Source: JAFGJQ01 sp052034525
Lineage (GTDB): Bacteria > Planctomycetota > Phycisphaerae > UBA1845
Length of the DNA stretch: 16,911 bases
Direction of reading: 5' to 3'
Assembly (NCBI GenBank): GCA_052034525.1
Contig: JBPOIK010000194.1
Span: 1 to 16,911 of the forward strand
Below, one piece after another: positions 1-8,426 of the stretch (within the stretch, counting starts at the first letter, position 1; every line of letters begins with the position of its first letter). The notes beneath the pieces were generated by a model that saw nothing but the letters and a program-made list of their open reading frames with translations, searched no databases and was not told the origin of the DNA. A program made the position numbers and the translations under genes.

Positions 1-2
1 GC

Positions 3-1091
3 GGGGCAACCGGTCGGCCATCCGGGTCGACGGAGCCCCCCGGGATGATCGAGGACGGCAACCGCGACCCCAACGCCGCATCTCCTCTGGGCAAAACGCG
101 GGGCGAGCCCAACGACTCCTTCGAGGATGCCATCGTGGCGGTCTACGCCGGTCGCGGGGTTGCCCGTCTCCAGGGCTCCATCTCCGTTTATGGGGATGTC
201 GATGTGTTCAATCTGGGTCCGATGGCGCCGGGCGACGCCATCCGTGTATCCGCCGAGGCCGCGGACAGCGGGCTCGACATCTGCATCGCGCTTTATGACG
301 ACCAGGGGCGGTTGTTCGTGATGGATGACGACAGCGGCGGCGACCTCAACGCCTTTGCGGACCAGCCCGTGCGGCACGCGGGCAATCCGTATTACCTGGC
401 GGTCTACGCCTCGCCCTACGCCATGCTCGGTGAGTCCAGCGTCGGGGCGTACAAGGTGACGGTCACGGTGACACGGGGCGGCGACGTGCCGGCACCGCAG
501 GGTCAGATTCTGTATCTGGGGTTTGACGGCGCGGTGCTCGACGTGCCGACCATTCCCATCACCCGGGTCCCCGCGTTTCGGGCCGGCGACATTTCTCCGG
601 TGTATGCGGGCCAAACAGGGATCATGAAAGCCGGCATCATCGCGACGGTACGGGAGAATTTCGAAGGCCTGAACATCGTCATCCTGACCAGTGATGACGA
701 ATGGTTGCCCGACAGCCCCATGTCGCGTGTGTATTTCGGCGGGTCGAGCCGCATTGCTTACGGCATATCCGAGGCTGTCGATACATACAACAGCGATCCG
801 AACGACGTGGCCGTCATCTTCACGGCATCGTTCAGCCCCCGCCTGTTCACCCGGACGCCCACCACGGCGGAAATGGCCATTGCCATCGGCAACATCGCCA
901 GCCACGAGGCCGGTCACCTTCTGGGGCTTCACCATGTGGACGATCCGGAGGATCTGATGGACGAGGCCAGTCCGGCGGACACCTTCCTGGCCGATCAGAG
1001 ATTCAAGGAGTCTCCACTTTCCTCCAACATCGCTCCTTTGGGCACGCAGGACGCGCTGCTGCTGCTGGCCGAGATTCTCGGCCTGTTGTGA
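3..1091 (+). CDS. Secreted metzincin-type zinc metalloprotease with PPC-like domain (5' partial)
   Basis: Probable secreted zinc endopeptidase. Numbering from the Met codon at 45, residues 287-297 read HEAGHLLGLHH followed by VDD, the metzincin HExxHxxGxxH zinc site with E288 as catalytic base. M305 in DLMDE is a plausible Met-turn, as in matrixin-like proteases. Residues about 19-145 (GEPNDSFEDA, then DVDVFNLGPMAPGDAI) resemble a bacterial pre-peptidase C-terminal (PPC) beta-sandwich, here placed before the catalytic domain. The reading frame stays open to the window edge and the Met at 45 lacks a signal peptide, so the true start is probably upstream. A GGAG nine bases before the ATG at 45 leaves an internal start possible. 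The stop lies 15 bp from the convergent stop of the next gene. The protease-fold call is secure from the motif; the substrate is unknown. Confidence 0.85.
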   Translation, partial: GATGRPSGSTEPPGMIEDGNRDPNAASPLGKTRGEPNDSFEDAIVAVYAGRGVARLQGSISVYGDVDVFNLGPMAPGDAIRVSAEAADSGLDICIALYDDQGRLFVMDDDSGGDLNAFADQPVRHAGNPYYLAVYASPYAMLGESSVGAYKVTVTVTRGGDVPAPQGQILYLGFDGAVLDVPTIPITRVPAFRAGDISPVYAGQTGIMKAGIIATVRENFEGLNIVILTSDDEWLPDSPMSRVYFGGSSRIAYGISEAVDTYNSDPNDVAVIFTASFSPRLFTRTPTTAEMAIAIGNIASHEAGHLLGLHHVDDPEDLMDEASPADTFLADQRFKESPLSSNIAPLGTQDALLLLAEILGLL

Positions 1092-1106
1092 GCCGCCACG
1101 GAGCTA

Positions 1107-4100
1107 TCACGGTTGATACTCATACGCTCCGCGGTCCACGATCGGAGGGGTGCCCACGCCGGTGTCGGCGGTGTACGGATCGTCGAGAAAACGCGGTCCG
1201 CCCGCGGCGTCTATCAGCGGCAACGGCTGATGGCCCGGGGTCGTCGCATCGGTATCGACCGTGTTGTCGCCGGAGTCGATGCACCCGGATCCGGCGGAAA
1301 GACGCAGATCGTCATCGGCCGTGCCGGGCACATTGTCCGGACCATCCGCGTCTACAAAGCGCGGATCCTGGCCGTTGTTGCCGACTCCGCCCAACGATCC
1401 CGTCCATAAGCGAACGCAACAGTAGTTAATGTCCACCATTCCGGAAGCCCAGAAGATCTGAGCGTTCTGGTTCGACAACGCGCCGTTTTGCGCCGTGTTC
1501 GACCAGAATATGCAGTTGGTCGCCGTCAGGTCCGCCTCGTTCACGAAAATCCCACCGCCGTCCGTGCCCGATCGGTTGTGGACTATCGTACAGTTGGTGG
1601 CCGTCACCGTGGACTGGTAGGCCTGAACCCCGCCGCCGCGATTGGTCGCGGTGTTCCCCGAGATCACGCAGTTGATCAGTGTCAGCACCGATCCCTGGTT
1701 GTTCAGGATGCCGCCGCCGTTCAAGTCGGCCTTGTTGCCGCGAATCACGCAATTCCGAAGTGTTACGCGGGAAGCGGCAATTCGCGCCCCCCCGCCGCCG
1801 TTATGGTCATTTGGTACCCCGTCGGCATCGCCGCCGGTGATGACAAATCCGTCCACCACCGCCGTCTGGTCAACTCCGTTCGCGTACACGACGTGGTAGC
1901 TGTTCTCGCCGCCGAGGTCTCCACTGAGGACGGTCGGGTTCGCCGCGAGGTCGCGTTCCTCCAGCGACGTTTCGTTGCCGGCGAAGCCGCCGTAGAGCGA
2001 GACGCCGTCTTTCAGTTGGAACGTGGCCAGCGGGTTGCTGGTGCCCCGGTCGGGCCGGTACGTGCCACCGGCGACCCAGATGGTGCTGCCGTTTGCGGCC
2101 GCCTCCATCGCGTCCTGCAGATCGACGTACGCGTCCGTCCAGCTCGTCCCGTCGTTGGCGCCGGAAGCTCCCTGGCGGACGTAAATCCGCGGTTCCGAGA
2201 CGAAAAGAGTCTGAAACGTCCGGAAATCCTCGAGATCCACGTCGCTGTCCGTGTCGAAGTCGAACGCGTAGAGGCAGTCCTGCCAGCGCCACGGAGCGGC
2301 GGGCGAGGGCAGGGCCCCGGGTCCGCTGACACACTCCGAGAACGCGGCGGCATCGATCTGCCCCACTCGTCCGTCGCGATCCACGTCGCCGTCCGGCGCG
2401 TTCGTTCCCGTGACGGCAAGCGTCACCGTCGCCGGTTGGGAATCCCGACCGTCGTTGACCCGGAACGTGAAGGAATCCGAGCCCCCGAATCCAGGGTTCG
2501 GGTAGTACCACACTTCGCGCTGGCCGGATGCCAGCGCATACGGCACCGAGCCGATGCTCCCGGCCGCCGGATCCACCAGTTCACCGCCGGTGGGCAGCGC
2601 CGTGATTCGGAACGTCAGAGGCGAGCCGGACGCGGACAATCCCCGGAGGCTCAGCCGCATCGGCACGTTCATCCGCGTCGTCATTGCATCCGGATAGGCC
2701 AGCGGCATGTACGTGCCGCCGTAGTACGAGGAAACGATTTCCGTGGTCGGCCCCGCCGCGCTCGTTCCGGACTCGGCGTGCCAGACCGTGATGCCGGTGC
2801 CGCTGAGCTGCGGCCACCGGTCGTCGTAATCGTTGTCCGTAACCTGGTACAGCACGCCGTTGTCCCAGCAGTAAATTTCCCAGTCGTTGCCGTCGAAACC
2901 CTGCCAGAAGATGCGGCCGAAGTCGTCAATCCGCGGGTACTGGTCGTGTTGGCTGTTGGCGGTGACGAAGACGTTGTTGTTGCTGCCGGCATATCGCATG
3001 ACGAGCTCCCAGTCGCCGGCGGAGGTTCGCTCCATCCAGATCACGTCGCCCCGCGTGTTGACCTGCGGCCACCAGTCGCGGACCGAGTTGGCGGTCAGCC
3101 TTCGCACGTTGGTGCCGTCGGCGTTGGCGGAGTAGATCTCGGTGATGTTGCCGCTGAGCCAGGCGTGCCAGACCACCATGCCCCCATCGCTGATCTGCGG
3201 ATACTCGTTCTGGTAGTTGTTGTTGGTGATCTTCACCAGGCCCGTGCCGTCCGCGTTGGCGCTGAAGATCTGGAAATTGTTGCCGTCGTGGCCGGACCAG
3301 ACCACACGGTTGTGGACGTTGATCCGCGGCCACACGTCATCGCGTCGCGGCCCCAGCCCGCCCCCGTGGGAGTTATTCGTGATCTGCACGATGTCCGTGC
3401 CGTCGGCGTTGGCGCTGAATATCTCGTAGTCTTCGCCATCCCAGGCTTCCCACACGATCCGCCCGGAATCGCTGATGTCCGGGTGCCAGTTGTTCCTCTG
3501 GTTATTCGTGATCCGCACCACGCCGGTTCCGTCGGCATTGGCGGTGAAGATGTCGAAGCTCCGTCCGTTGAACGATTGCCATACGATCTGACCGGCCGCG
3601 TTGATGGCGGGTGCTTCATCGACATGGTTGTTGTTCGTGATCTGGACGAAATCACTGCCGTCCGCGTTGGCCGAGTAGATTTCGAAATCGTTGCCGTCCC
3701 ATCCGTACCAGACCACGCGGCCGGCCGGGTTCACGACCGGGGCCCATTGATCGGCGTTCGCGGCGGTTACTGCGGTCAGATCGGCCGGGTAGGGCGTGGC
3801 CGTCGGCACGGCGCCGCCGAGCCGGTGGTCGCCGTTGCTGGGGGCGTGTTCGTTGAAGTTGTACAGATACTCCCACCAGTTGTTCAGCCGGGTGTATCCG
3901 TCGTGGGAATTGGTTCCCGCCACGTGGGGCATGTGCTGGTACCACCAGATGAAATACGCCATCTCGTACGAATTCGGCGTGAAACCCCACGTGCTGCGGC
4001 TGACCAGCGAGGTGGCTCCGTTCTTGCCGTTGAACGCGGGAAAATCATTCATCCAGGCTGGCGCGTAGCTGCTGACCCACTGGGGGTTCGCGTAATCGTA

Positions 4101-4850
4101 ATGGTCGTTCGCGTTGGCGGGCAGATGGGCCGAGCCGATGCCGTACACATTCCCGGAAATGGTCGTCTGCCCGTGGTTCCAGCCGAATCGATCCCAGATG
4201 GTTCGGTCGCCGTTGACATCCCAGCCGTTGTACACTTTCGACATGATCGACTCGCAGCGGTGCCCGGTGGCGTGCAGCGAGGTGATCCGCTCGTAGTTCC
4301 AGCCCGTGATCACGAAAATGCGGGAACACGCCACGTTCGGCTGCGGACCCGAATTGCACCAGAACCCGTTGTACCCGGCCATGGTCGTTTCCCAATAGCC
4401 GAAGTACGGACCGCCGTTGATCGCCACTTCGTCCAGCTCGCCCCGATCCACTTTTCGAGCCAGGTCGTAATTGCGGATGATCGTAGCGTAGTCCACCCCG
4501 TCAGGCATGTGCCAGTTGTTGCCCAGGTATTGCGCCTCGGTGTACTGGAACCCGTCCGCCTTCACCGGCCAGAAATCCATCTCCAGATAGTAGTTCAGCC
4601 GCAGCTTCACCAATCCGTGCGAACCCTGCTGCATGCCGTCCATGAAGTCGTACACCTCGGTCGCCGGGTTGAACCAGTGCTTGTGCTCGCTGAGCCGCGG
4701 GTTGCCGGACACCGTCCGCAGGACCGGATTGAAGCTGATCTCTCCCAGCCGCGGATAATGCGTTCGGAGCGCTTGTCCTTCGGCCACGGCGGCCAGCCCC
4801 AAGGCGACGAGCAGCGCTTTGGGCAGCAGCGATTTCCAGAATGATGGCAT
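1107..4850 (-). CDS. Large secreted multidomain protein: unassigned N-domain, TolB/PD40 propeller, dockerin-like pair, beta-helix
   Basis: A 1247-aa exported protein. Residues 1-26 are a signal peptide (KSLLPKALLVALGLAAVAEG). Residues 27-340 form a compact aromatic-rich domain I cannot assign; it contains GGPYFGYW, FVITGWNYER and H193-x3-H197-x2-E200, a possible metal site. Residues about 370-700 are WD40-like/PD40 propeller repeats of roughly 44 residues with the recurrent core IYSANADGT...ITNN, five clear copies and about three weaker ones. Residues about 725-815 resemble a cadherin-like/tandem-95 domain (DSFTFRVNDG). Two 12-residue dockerin-like calcium loops follow, D822-D833 and D864-D875. 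Residues 888-1247 are a right-handed beta-helix of the PMP-like kind (YVRQGASGANDGTSWTDAY; repeated GGGI, TNC and GNTA turns) ending DRGAYEYQP. The start is supported by AGGA six bases upstream of the ATG. Exact function is unknown; a surface-bound enzyme or binding protein is likely. Confidence 0.88.
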   Translation of the reverse strand: MPSFWKSLLPKALLVALGLAAVAEGQALRTHYPRLGEISFNPVLRTVSGNPRLSEHKHWFNPATEVYDFMDGMQQGSHGLVKLRLNYYLEMDFWPVKADGFQYTEAQYLGNNWHMPDGVDYATIIRNYDLARKVDRGELDEVAINGGPYFGYWETTMAGYNGFWCNSGPQPNVACSRIFVITGWNYERITSLHATGHRCESIMSKVYNGWDVNGDRTIWDRFGWNHGQTTISGNVYGIGSAHLPANANDHYDYANPQWVSSYAPAWMNDFPAFNGKNGATSLVSRSTWGFTPNSYEMAYFIWWYQHMPHVAGTNSHDGYTRLNNWWEYLYNFNEHAPSNGDHRLGGAVPTATPYPADLTAVTAANADQWAPVVNPAGRVVWYGWDGNDFEIYSANADGSDFVQITNNNHVDEAPAINAAGQIVWQSFNGRSFDIFTANADGTGVVRITNNQRNNWHPDISDSGRIVWEAWDGEDYEIFSANADGTDIVQITNNSHGGGLGPRRDDVWPRINVHNRVVWSGHDGNNFQIFSANADGTGLVKITNNNYQNEYPQISDGGMVVWHAWLSGNITEIYSANADGTNVRRLTANSVRDWWPQVNTRGDVIWMERTSAGDWELVMRYAGSNNNVFVTANSQHDQYPRIDDFGRIFWQGFDGNDWEIYCWDNGVLYQVTDNDYDDRWPQLSGTGITVWHAESGTSAAGPTTEIVSSYYGGTYMPLAYPDAMTTRMNVPMRLSLRGLSASGSPLTFRITALPTGGELVDPAAGSIGSVPYALASGQREVWYYPNPGFGGSDSFTFRVNDGRDSQPATVTLAVTGTNAPDGDVDRDGRVGQIDAAAFSECVSGPGALPSPAAPWRWQDCLYAFDFDTDSDVDLEDFRTFQTLFVSEPRIYVRQGASGANDGTSWTDAYVDLQDAMEAAANGSTIWVAGGTYRPDRGTSNPLATFQLKDGVSLYGGFAGNETSLEERDLAANPTVLSGDLGGENSYHVVYANGVDQTAVVDGFVITGGDADGVPNDHNGGGGARIAASRVTLRNCVIRGNKADLNGGGILNNQGSVLTLINCVISGNTATNRGGGVQAYQSTVTATNCTIVHNRSGTDGGGIFVNEADLTATNCIFWSNTAQNGALSNQNAQIFWASGMVDINYCCVRLWTGSLGGVGNNGQDPRFVDADGPDNVPGTADDDLRLSAGSGCIDSGDNTVDTDATTPGHQPLPLIDAAGGPRFLDDPYTADTGVGTPPIVDRGAYEYQP
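2751..3743 (-). repeat. Intragenic tandem repeats encoding propeller blades
   Basis: Within the 1247-aa gene, a repeat of about 130-150 bp recurs, visible on the plus strand as copies of a block around gccgtc-gcgttggc-gaagat. Translated, it gives the I-x-S-A-N-A-D-G-T core at residues near 391, 435, 478, 529 and 573, with divergent copies afterwards. The copies differ mainly in the inter-blade loops, as expected for a beta-propeller grown by internal duplication. Confidence 0.8.
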
Positions 4851-5200
4851 GATCCGTCCTTTCGTGAAGCTGGGCTCTACGAGCTTGTTGTAGTGTCAGG
4901 GGGGCGCGGCGAGCGCTTCCCATCCCCACCCCATCCCGCGCCTCGCGGCAAAGGGTATAAGCGATTACTTAGTTTTAGCCGTTCTTATGCGGCAACTCAA
5001 GTCAGAACCGTCGGTAAATCGGCCCTGCGAGGTTCGCGGTAATTCCACCGTAACATCAATTTAACAAGAGAGTTGCGAACGAATTGGTGGTGTGGCGCCG
5101 GTCGCGCGGAGGAATCCACGGCCTGTCGCCGCCGGACGATCGTTTCCGGGCGCGCCTCCCTCGCGCGATCGAGCGCATTTGGGCGTTATCCGGATCGCGG
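4851..5200. other. Intergenic region upstream of the 1247-aa protein; no gene seen
   Basis: About 350 bp between the stop of the FecR-like gene and the start of the 1247-aa gene, both on the minus strand. The part at about 4950-5080 is clearly lower in GC than its surroundings, consistent with a promoter-bearing spacer. The part at 5081-5200 is GC-rich with short CGCGC-type inverted repeats but no T-run, so I do not call a terminator for the FecR-like gene. No protein-like reading frame is convincing here. Confidence 0.5.
4972..5000 (-). promoter_or_regulatory. Candidate sigma70-like promoter for the 1247-aa gene
   Basis: On the minus strand, TTGAGT (plus 4995-5000) is followed after 17 bp by TAAAAC (plus 4972-4977), inside the low-GC part of the spacer and about 120 bp before the start codon. 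Matches to the consensus hexamers are 4/6 each. Sequence-only and weak; planctomycete promoters are not well defined. Confidence 0.25.
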
Positions 5201-6166
5201 CTACCGCCCGCGGAGGCGGCGGAGGTCGCGGGCGTCGATGAGAAACTGCACGGGCGGAACCCCGAAATTGCCCTCCGGTCGCGGGGTGACCAGAAGCGTG
5301 TCAAACTGGCTGGACAGAGCGGCCATCCGGGCGGCCGACTGCAGCGCCTCGCGGCCGGCCGCGGCGAATGTGGAGGGCGGGGTCCGGCCTGAAAAATCCA
5401 GCAGGTCCGCCGCCCCGTCCAGGGTTATCGGCGCGGCGCCGCCCCGGCCGTGCGTGGTGAAGTCTACCTCGGCGGCGGTCAGCATGTCGGCGGACACGAA
5501 ACGAACCACCCGATCGAACATCGCCTGGTTGATCCAGGCCCGCGCGATGTTCCGGGCGTTAGCGTATTCACCCGGATGCACCAGCCGGCGACGCCCGGTG
5601 GCACTCTCCAGCGCCTCCACCAGGCCCGTTCGGGCCAGCGAGATGCGCCACCCGCCGGTGTATGGTTCGACGTACATCTCCCAGCCTTCGGTGCCGCGCT
5701 TGGCCAGGGTTGCCACCGGCGATTCCACGGTCAGGTCGCTTCGAAGCTCGCCCTCGGTGGTGCCGCCGCGGATCGCTCCGTACCCCAACCCCAGGCGAAC
5801 GGATTTCGCTTCGCCGGTGCGGTAAAACTGGTCGATGCTGGCCAGCGTCGCCCGCCGCACGCTCACCACCGTGTCATCGCCGAATTGGAGCGTCACATGC
5901 GAGCGCAACCCTGTACGAATCTGAACGCCCCCGCCGAACTCGTCGTCCACGGACACCGGCTTCCAGGCGGCGGCGTCCAGCACGTCCGTCCCCAACGGCG
6001 CCCAAGCGACCATCCCGGCCGTTTCGATAACCCTGGCCTTCAATTCTGTGACCGGCTCGGCCGGCCGGGTTGTCGTCGGCTGCGTGGTCGTCGGGGGATT
6101 CCCCGCCGCCCGTGTCCATGCCGGCAGGCCGCCCAGCACCAGCAGATACACGATGGCACGTTTCAT
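5201..6166 (-). CDS. Secreted FecR-domain protein
   Basis: A 321-aa exported protein. Residues 1-20 are a signal peptide (KRAIVYLLVLGGLPAWTRA), then a Thr/Pro-rich linker at about 24-38. Residues about 45-190 look like a FecR domain: VQIRTGLRSHVTLQFGDDTV (81-100) matches the beta-rich core and SPVATLAKRGTE (149-160) matches the usual T/SPxAxxxxRGT element. The C-terminal third (about 200-321) has no assignment. Unlike true FecR anti-sigma regulators it has no cytoplasmic N-terminal domain or transmembrane anchor, and no sigma factor or TonB receptor is nearby, so a periplasmic structural or polymer-binding role is more likely than iron signalling. It is the last gene of a three-gene operon; its ATG overlaps the upstream stop (ATGA) and GAGGA directly precedes it, suggesting translational coupling. 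Confidence 0.78.
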   Translation of the reverse strand: MKRAIVYLLVLGGLPAWTRAAGNPPTTTQPTTTRPAEPVTELKARVIETAGMVAWAPLGTDVLDAAAWKPVSVDDEFGGGVQIRTGLRSHVTLQFGDDTVVSVRRATLASIDQFYRTGEAKSVRLGLGYGAIRGGTTEGELRSDLTVESPVATLAKRGTEGWEMYVEPYTGGWRISLARTGLVEALESATGRRRLVHPGEYANARNIARAWINQAMFDRVVRFVSADMLTAAEVDFTTHGRGGAAPITLDGAADLLDFSGRTPPSTFAAAGREALQSAARMAALSSQFDTLLVTPRPEGNFGVPPVQFLIDARDLRRLRGR

Positions 6167-6720
6167 TCCTCACCCCCGCCGTGGAGATATTCATCCGCCC
6201 GGGTCAGGGCGGCCACGAATTCGCCGCCGGTCACGGGCTCGTATTCCGGCCCGTGCTCCATCAATCCCATGGCGACGGCCTGACGCATCGCATAGCGCCG
6301 ATCGCCTGCACCCCACGAGCCCAGAAGAATTGTATTCACGCTGTCCGGCAGACGGCACGCCCGGAACAACAGATAACCCAGGGTCGCCCGGTCCAGCGTA
6401 TGCTCGGGCCGCAGGTTCCAGGCCGGCCGAATCCAGCCCCGGCGCTCCAGTTCGGCCACATACTCCCCGGGCGATTCCGTGCCATCCCAGCTATCTGCCA
6501 GGATCAGCACGGCCCGGGCCGCCTCATCCACCGTGACCGCCGGCACGGTGGCCAGGTAGTGTACGAAGAGCGTCGAATCAAGCGTCTGCGTATCCGTCGG
6601 CGGCTGGTACTTCCGCGGTCCGGCGCAGCCGGCCGGCAACAGTGCGAAGCACAGGCTCGCCGCCGCGGCGATCCGCGCCCGGGTGCGCCGGCAGGCGTGG
6701 TCGGTGACAAGACGCCGCAT
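6163..6720 (-). CDS. Small lipoprotein, unknown function (possibly SLH-like)
   Basis: A 185-aa protein. Residues 1-31 are a signal sequence with arginines followed by ASLCFALLPAGC; C32 fits a lipobox (L-P-A-G-C), so the product is probably a lipoprotein. The mature part is about 154 aa and mostly helical. The pattern VTVDEAARAVLILAD, ELERRGWI and TLDRATLGYLLFRAC vaguely resembles S-layer-homology (SLH) units, but the match is loose and I do not assert it. The start at 6720 is chosen because it gives a clean lipoprotein signal, lies 2 bp after the stop of the barrel gene and has GGAG nine bases upstream; another ATG at 6735 would overlap the barrel gene. A frame-extended reading far into the barrel gene is only a shadow. 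Its stop overlaps the FecR-like start, so all three are probably co-transcribed. Confidence 0.72.
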   Translation of the reverse strand: MRRLVTDHACRRTRARIAAAASLCFALLPAGCAGPRKYQPPTDTQTLDSTLFVHYLATVPAVTVDEAARAVLILADSWDGTESPGEYVAELERRGWIRPAWNLRPEHTLDRATLGYLLFRACRLPDSVNTILLGSWGAGDRRYAMRQAVAMGLMEHGPEYEPVTGGEFVAALTRADEYLHGGGEE

Positions 6721-6722
6721 AA

Positions 6723-8159
6723 TCAGAAACTCCATGTCACGCCCGTCAGGACGTACGTCCGGGTCGTCCGATCGCCGAACGCGTCGCCCGGGAAGAAGAG
6801 CCCGTAGCGCGTGGTCCACATCAGGTCCGGCGTAATCTCCCAATTCGCGAAGTAGTCCATTTCCCAGCCCAGGAATCCACTCTGCCGGTCGGCCGTCGGA
6901 TCGGAGACCGCGCCTTCCCTCCGGTTTTTGTGGTACACGAACCAGTTGGTACCCAGCTCCAGCCGGTACAGCAGCGGTCGGTCCTTGACCGGACAGAGGG
7001 AGGCTCCCGCGCGCCAGATGTGTACGTTGCCCAGCAGCGGAGCGAAGGACAACCCCGTGTCGCGAAAACCGAAGCCGTTGAACCCGCGATCCACCGGATT
7101 GCGCAGCCGGTTGCCCCCGGCCGAGTCCGTTGGACTGCCCACCCGATCCGGATCGCCGGAGGCGAACATGTACTCCAGCGAGGCCCGCGGCTCCATCGGC
7201 GCGTCGAACAGGTATTCCAATTGCGCGTCGAACGCCCAGGCCTTGACCACCGTGTCCGTGCAGACGCGCTGGCCGTTGTGGCCCCGACCGCTCTCGTACA
7301 CCCATTCGGTGGAGTACCAGAGGTTGCGGGCGAGTTCGCCCTGCGATCCCAGACCGATGTAGAACGAGTCGTAGTCGAACTCGCGCCCCAGGGCCCAGAA
7401 CGTGTCTTCGTTGTGGTCGCGCTGCCAGAGCACGTAAGCGAACGGCTCGTGCCGCCGGATGCCCAGGTAGCGCACCTGCGCGGCGAAGAACGTCCGGTCG
7501 GATTCCGTGATCGGGCGGGATCGGTCCAGATCGGGCGTGCTCTTGACGCTCCGGCCGGCCAGCCCGGTGATTTCAAAATCCGCGAGATCGGCGATGGCCC
7601 GCACGTGGTCCATCGGCGTCCAGAGCGCGTAGCCGCTGCCCAGCTTCACCAGGTCTCGTCCCACTTTCAGCCGGAAGTTGGAGCGAACTGCCTGGTCGCG
7701 CCGGCTCCCGCACGCGCGGGCCAGGTTGAACTCGTAGTATCCGCGCTCGAGGTTCATGCCTTCCCAGTCGTCGTCGTTCCCGTCGTAGGAATCGCCCGAG
7801 TTGAAATCGAGATAGCTCAGCAGGCCGCGCGCGTAGAACTCGTGCGCGCCCTCGTCCAGCGTCAGCCGCGACCAGACGCGCAGATCATTCCGCCGATACG
7901 TGCGCGAGCTGTCGATACCGTCGTCCCACAGAAAGAGATGGAAGCTGTACCATCCGCCGTATTCGAAGCCCACGCGACGCGCCGACGCGGCTTCCTGTTC
8001 CGCCCGCTGCCAGATCTCCCGCGTCACCTGCTGCTGTTGCTGAAGAAAGGTGTCGGCCTGCCGTCCGGTCGGCGTCTGAGCCCACGCAACGGTGGACATC
8101 ATCGCCGCGCCGAGCGCGCACACACTTACAATTCGATTCCTCAGACGTGATCCACCCAT
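6723..8159 (-). CDS. Outer-membrane beta-barrel, alginate-export-like porin
   Basis: A 478-aa protein, probably a 16-18-strand outer-membrane channel. Residues 1-27 form a signal peptide ending AWA|Q. A short Gln-rich helical segment follows (about 36-62). From about residue 64 there are alternating amphipathic strands rich in Tyr, Trp and Phe (FEYGGWYSFHLFLWDD, LRVWSRLTLDEG, FRLKVGRDLVKLGSGYALW, RYLGIRRHEPFAYVLW). The chain ends TYVLTGVTWSF, with the terminal Phe typical of barrel-assembly signals. Overall composition and the GRDLVKLGSG strand recall the alginate-export (AlgE-like) family; substrate specificity cannot be read from sequence. The ATG at 8159 is preferred over a GTG at 8180 because it gives a normal-length signal peptide; neither has a strong Shine-Dalgarno. 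First gene of the operon with the lipoprotein and FecR-like protein. Confidence 0.82.
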   Translation of the reverse strand: MGGSRLRNRIVSVCALGAAMMSTVAWAQTPTGRQADTFLQQQQQVTREIWQRAEQEAASARRVGFEYGGWYSFHLFLWDDGIDSSRTYRRNDLRVWSRLTLDEGAHEFYARGLLSYLDFNSGDSYDGNDDDWEGMNLERGYYEFNLARACGSRRDQAVRSNFRLKVGRDLVKLGSGYALWTPMDHVRAIADLADFEITGLAGRSVKSTPDLDRSRPITESDRTFFAAQVRYLGIRRHEPFAYVLWQRDHNEDTFWALGREFDYDSFYIGLGSQGELARNLWYSTEWVYESGRGHNGQRVCTDTVVKAWAFDAQLEYLFDAPMEPRASLEYMFASGDPDRVGSPTDSAGGNRLRNPVDRGFNGFGFRDTGLSFAPLLGNVHIWRAGASLCPVKDRPLLYRLELGTNWFVYHKNRREGAVSDPTADRQSGFLGWEMDYFANWEITPDLMWTTRYGLFFPGDAFGDRTTRTYVLTGVTWSF

Positions 8160-8192
8160 CTCGGACCGCACCTGGCCCACTGGCCTGACGGC

Positions 8193-8220
8193 AGCATAGT
8201 GGTCGGGCGCGACGGAACAA
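8193..8220 (-). promoter_or_regulatory. Weak candidate promoter for the envelope operon
   Basis: On the minus strand TTGTTC (plus 8215-8220) and TATGCT (plus 8193-8198) are separated by 16 bp, just after the upstream terminator and about 35 bp before the ATG at 8159. The -35 is poor (3/6). The position is right, but the sequence support is low. Confidence 0.2.
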
Positions 8221-8244
8221 TCAAGACGTTACCGGGCCATCCAG

Positions 8245-8285
8245 AAAAAATGGGCCCCGTGCTCCTCGGGGAAGGAACACGGGGC
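8245..8285 (-). terminator. Intrinsic terminator after the UbiB-like gene
   Basis: On the minus strand, an 8-bp stem GCCCCGTG/CACGGGGC (plus 8278-8285 with 8254-8261) has a second 4-bp TCCT/AGGA stem within its loop. CCA and a run of six T (plus 8245-8250) follow. It lies about 270 bp downstream of the UbiB-like stop, oriented to end that transcript and isolate it from the barrel operon. Confidence 0.75.
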
Positions 8286-8426
8286 TGTTGAAAGGGGACA
8301 CGACAGCTTCCATCATCTTTATAGAATCGTTTGGCCCCGAAATCAAATGTTTTTTCATGGTTTCTTCTAGCCAATATCCAATAAAATCCGCATTTGGCCC
8401 CCCGGAGCCGCTTTCAGCCCGGAAAT

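Noticed and set aside
1488..4844. 1118-codon plus-strand open frame antisense to the 1247-aa gene
   Set aside because: The minus-strand product has a signal peptide, domain repeats and a Shine-Dalgarno. The antisense frame is a by-product of high GC and internal repetition, and its translation has no recognisable domains.
6930..8150. 406-codon plus-strand open frame antisense to the barrel gene
   Set aside because: The barrel frame has a signal peptide, amphipathic strands and a terminal Phe; the antisense frame has none of these.
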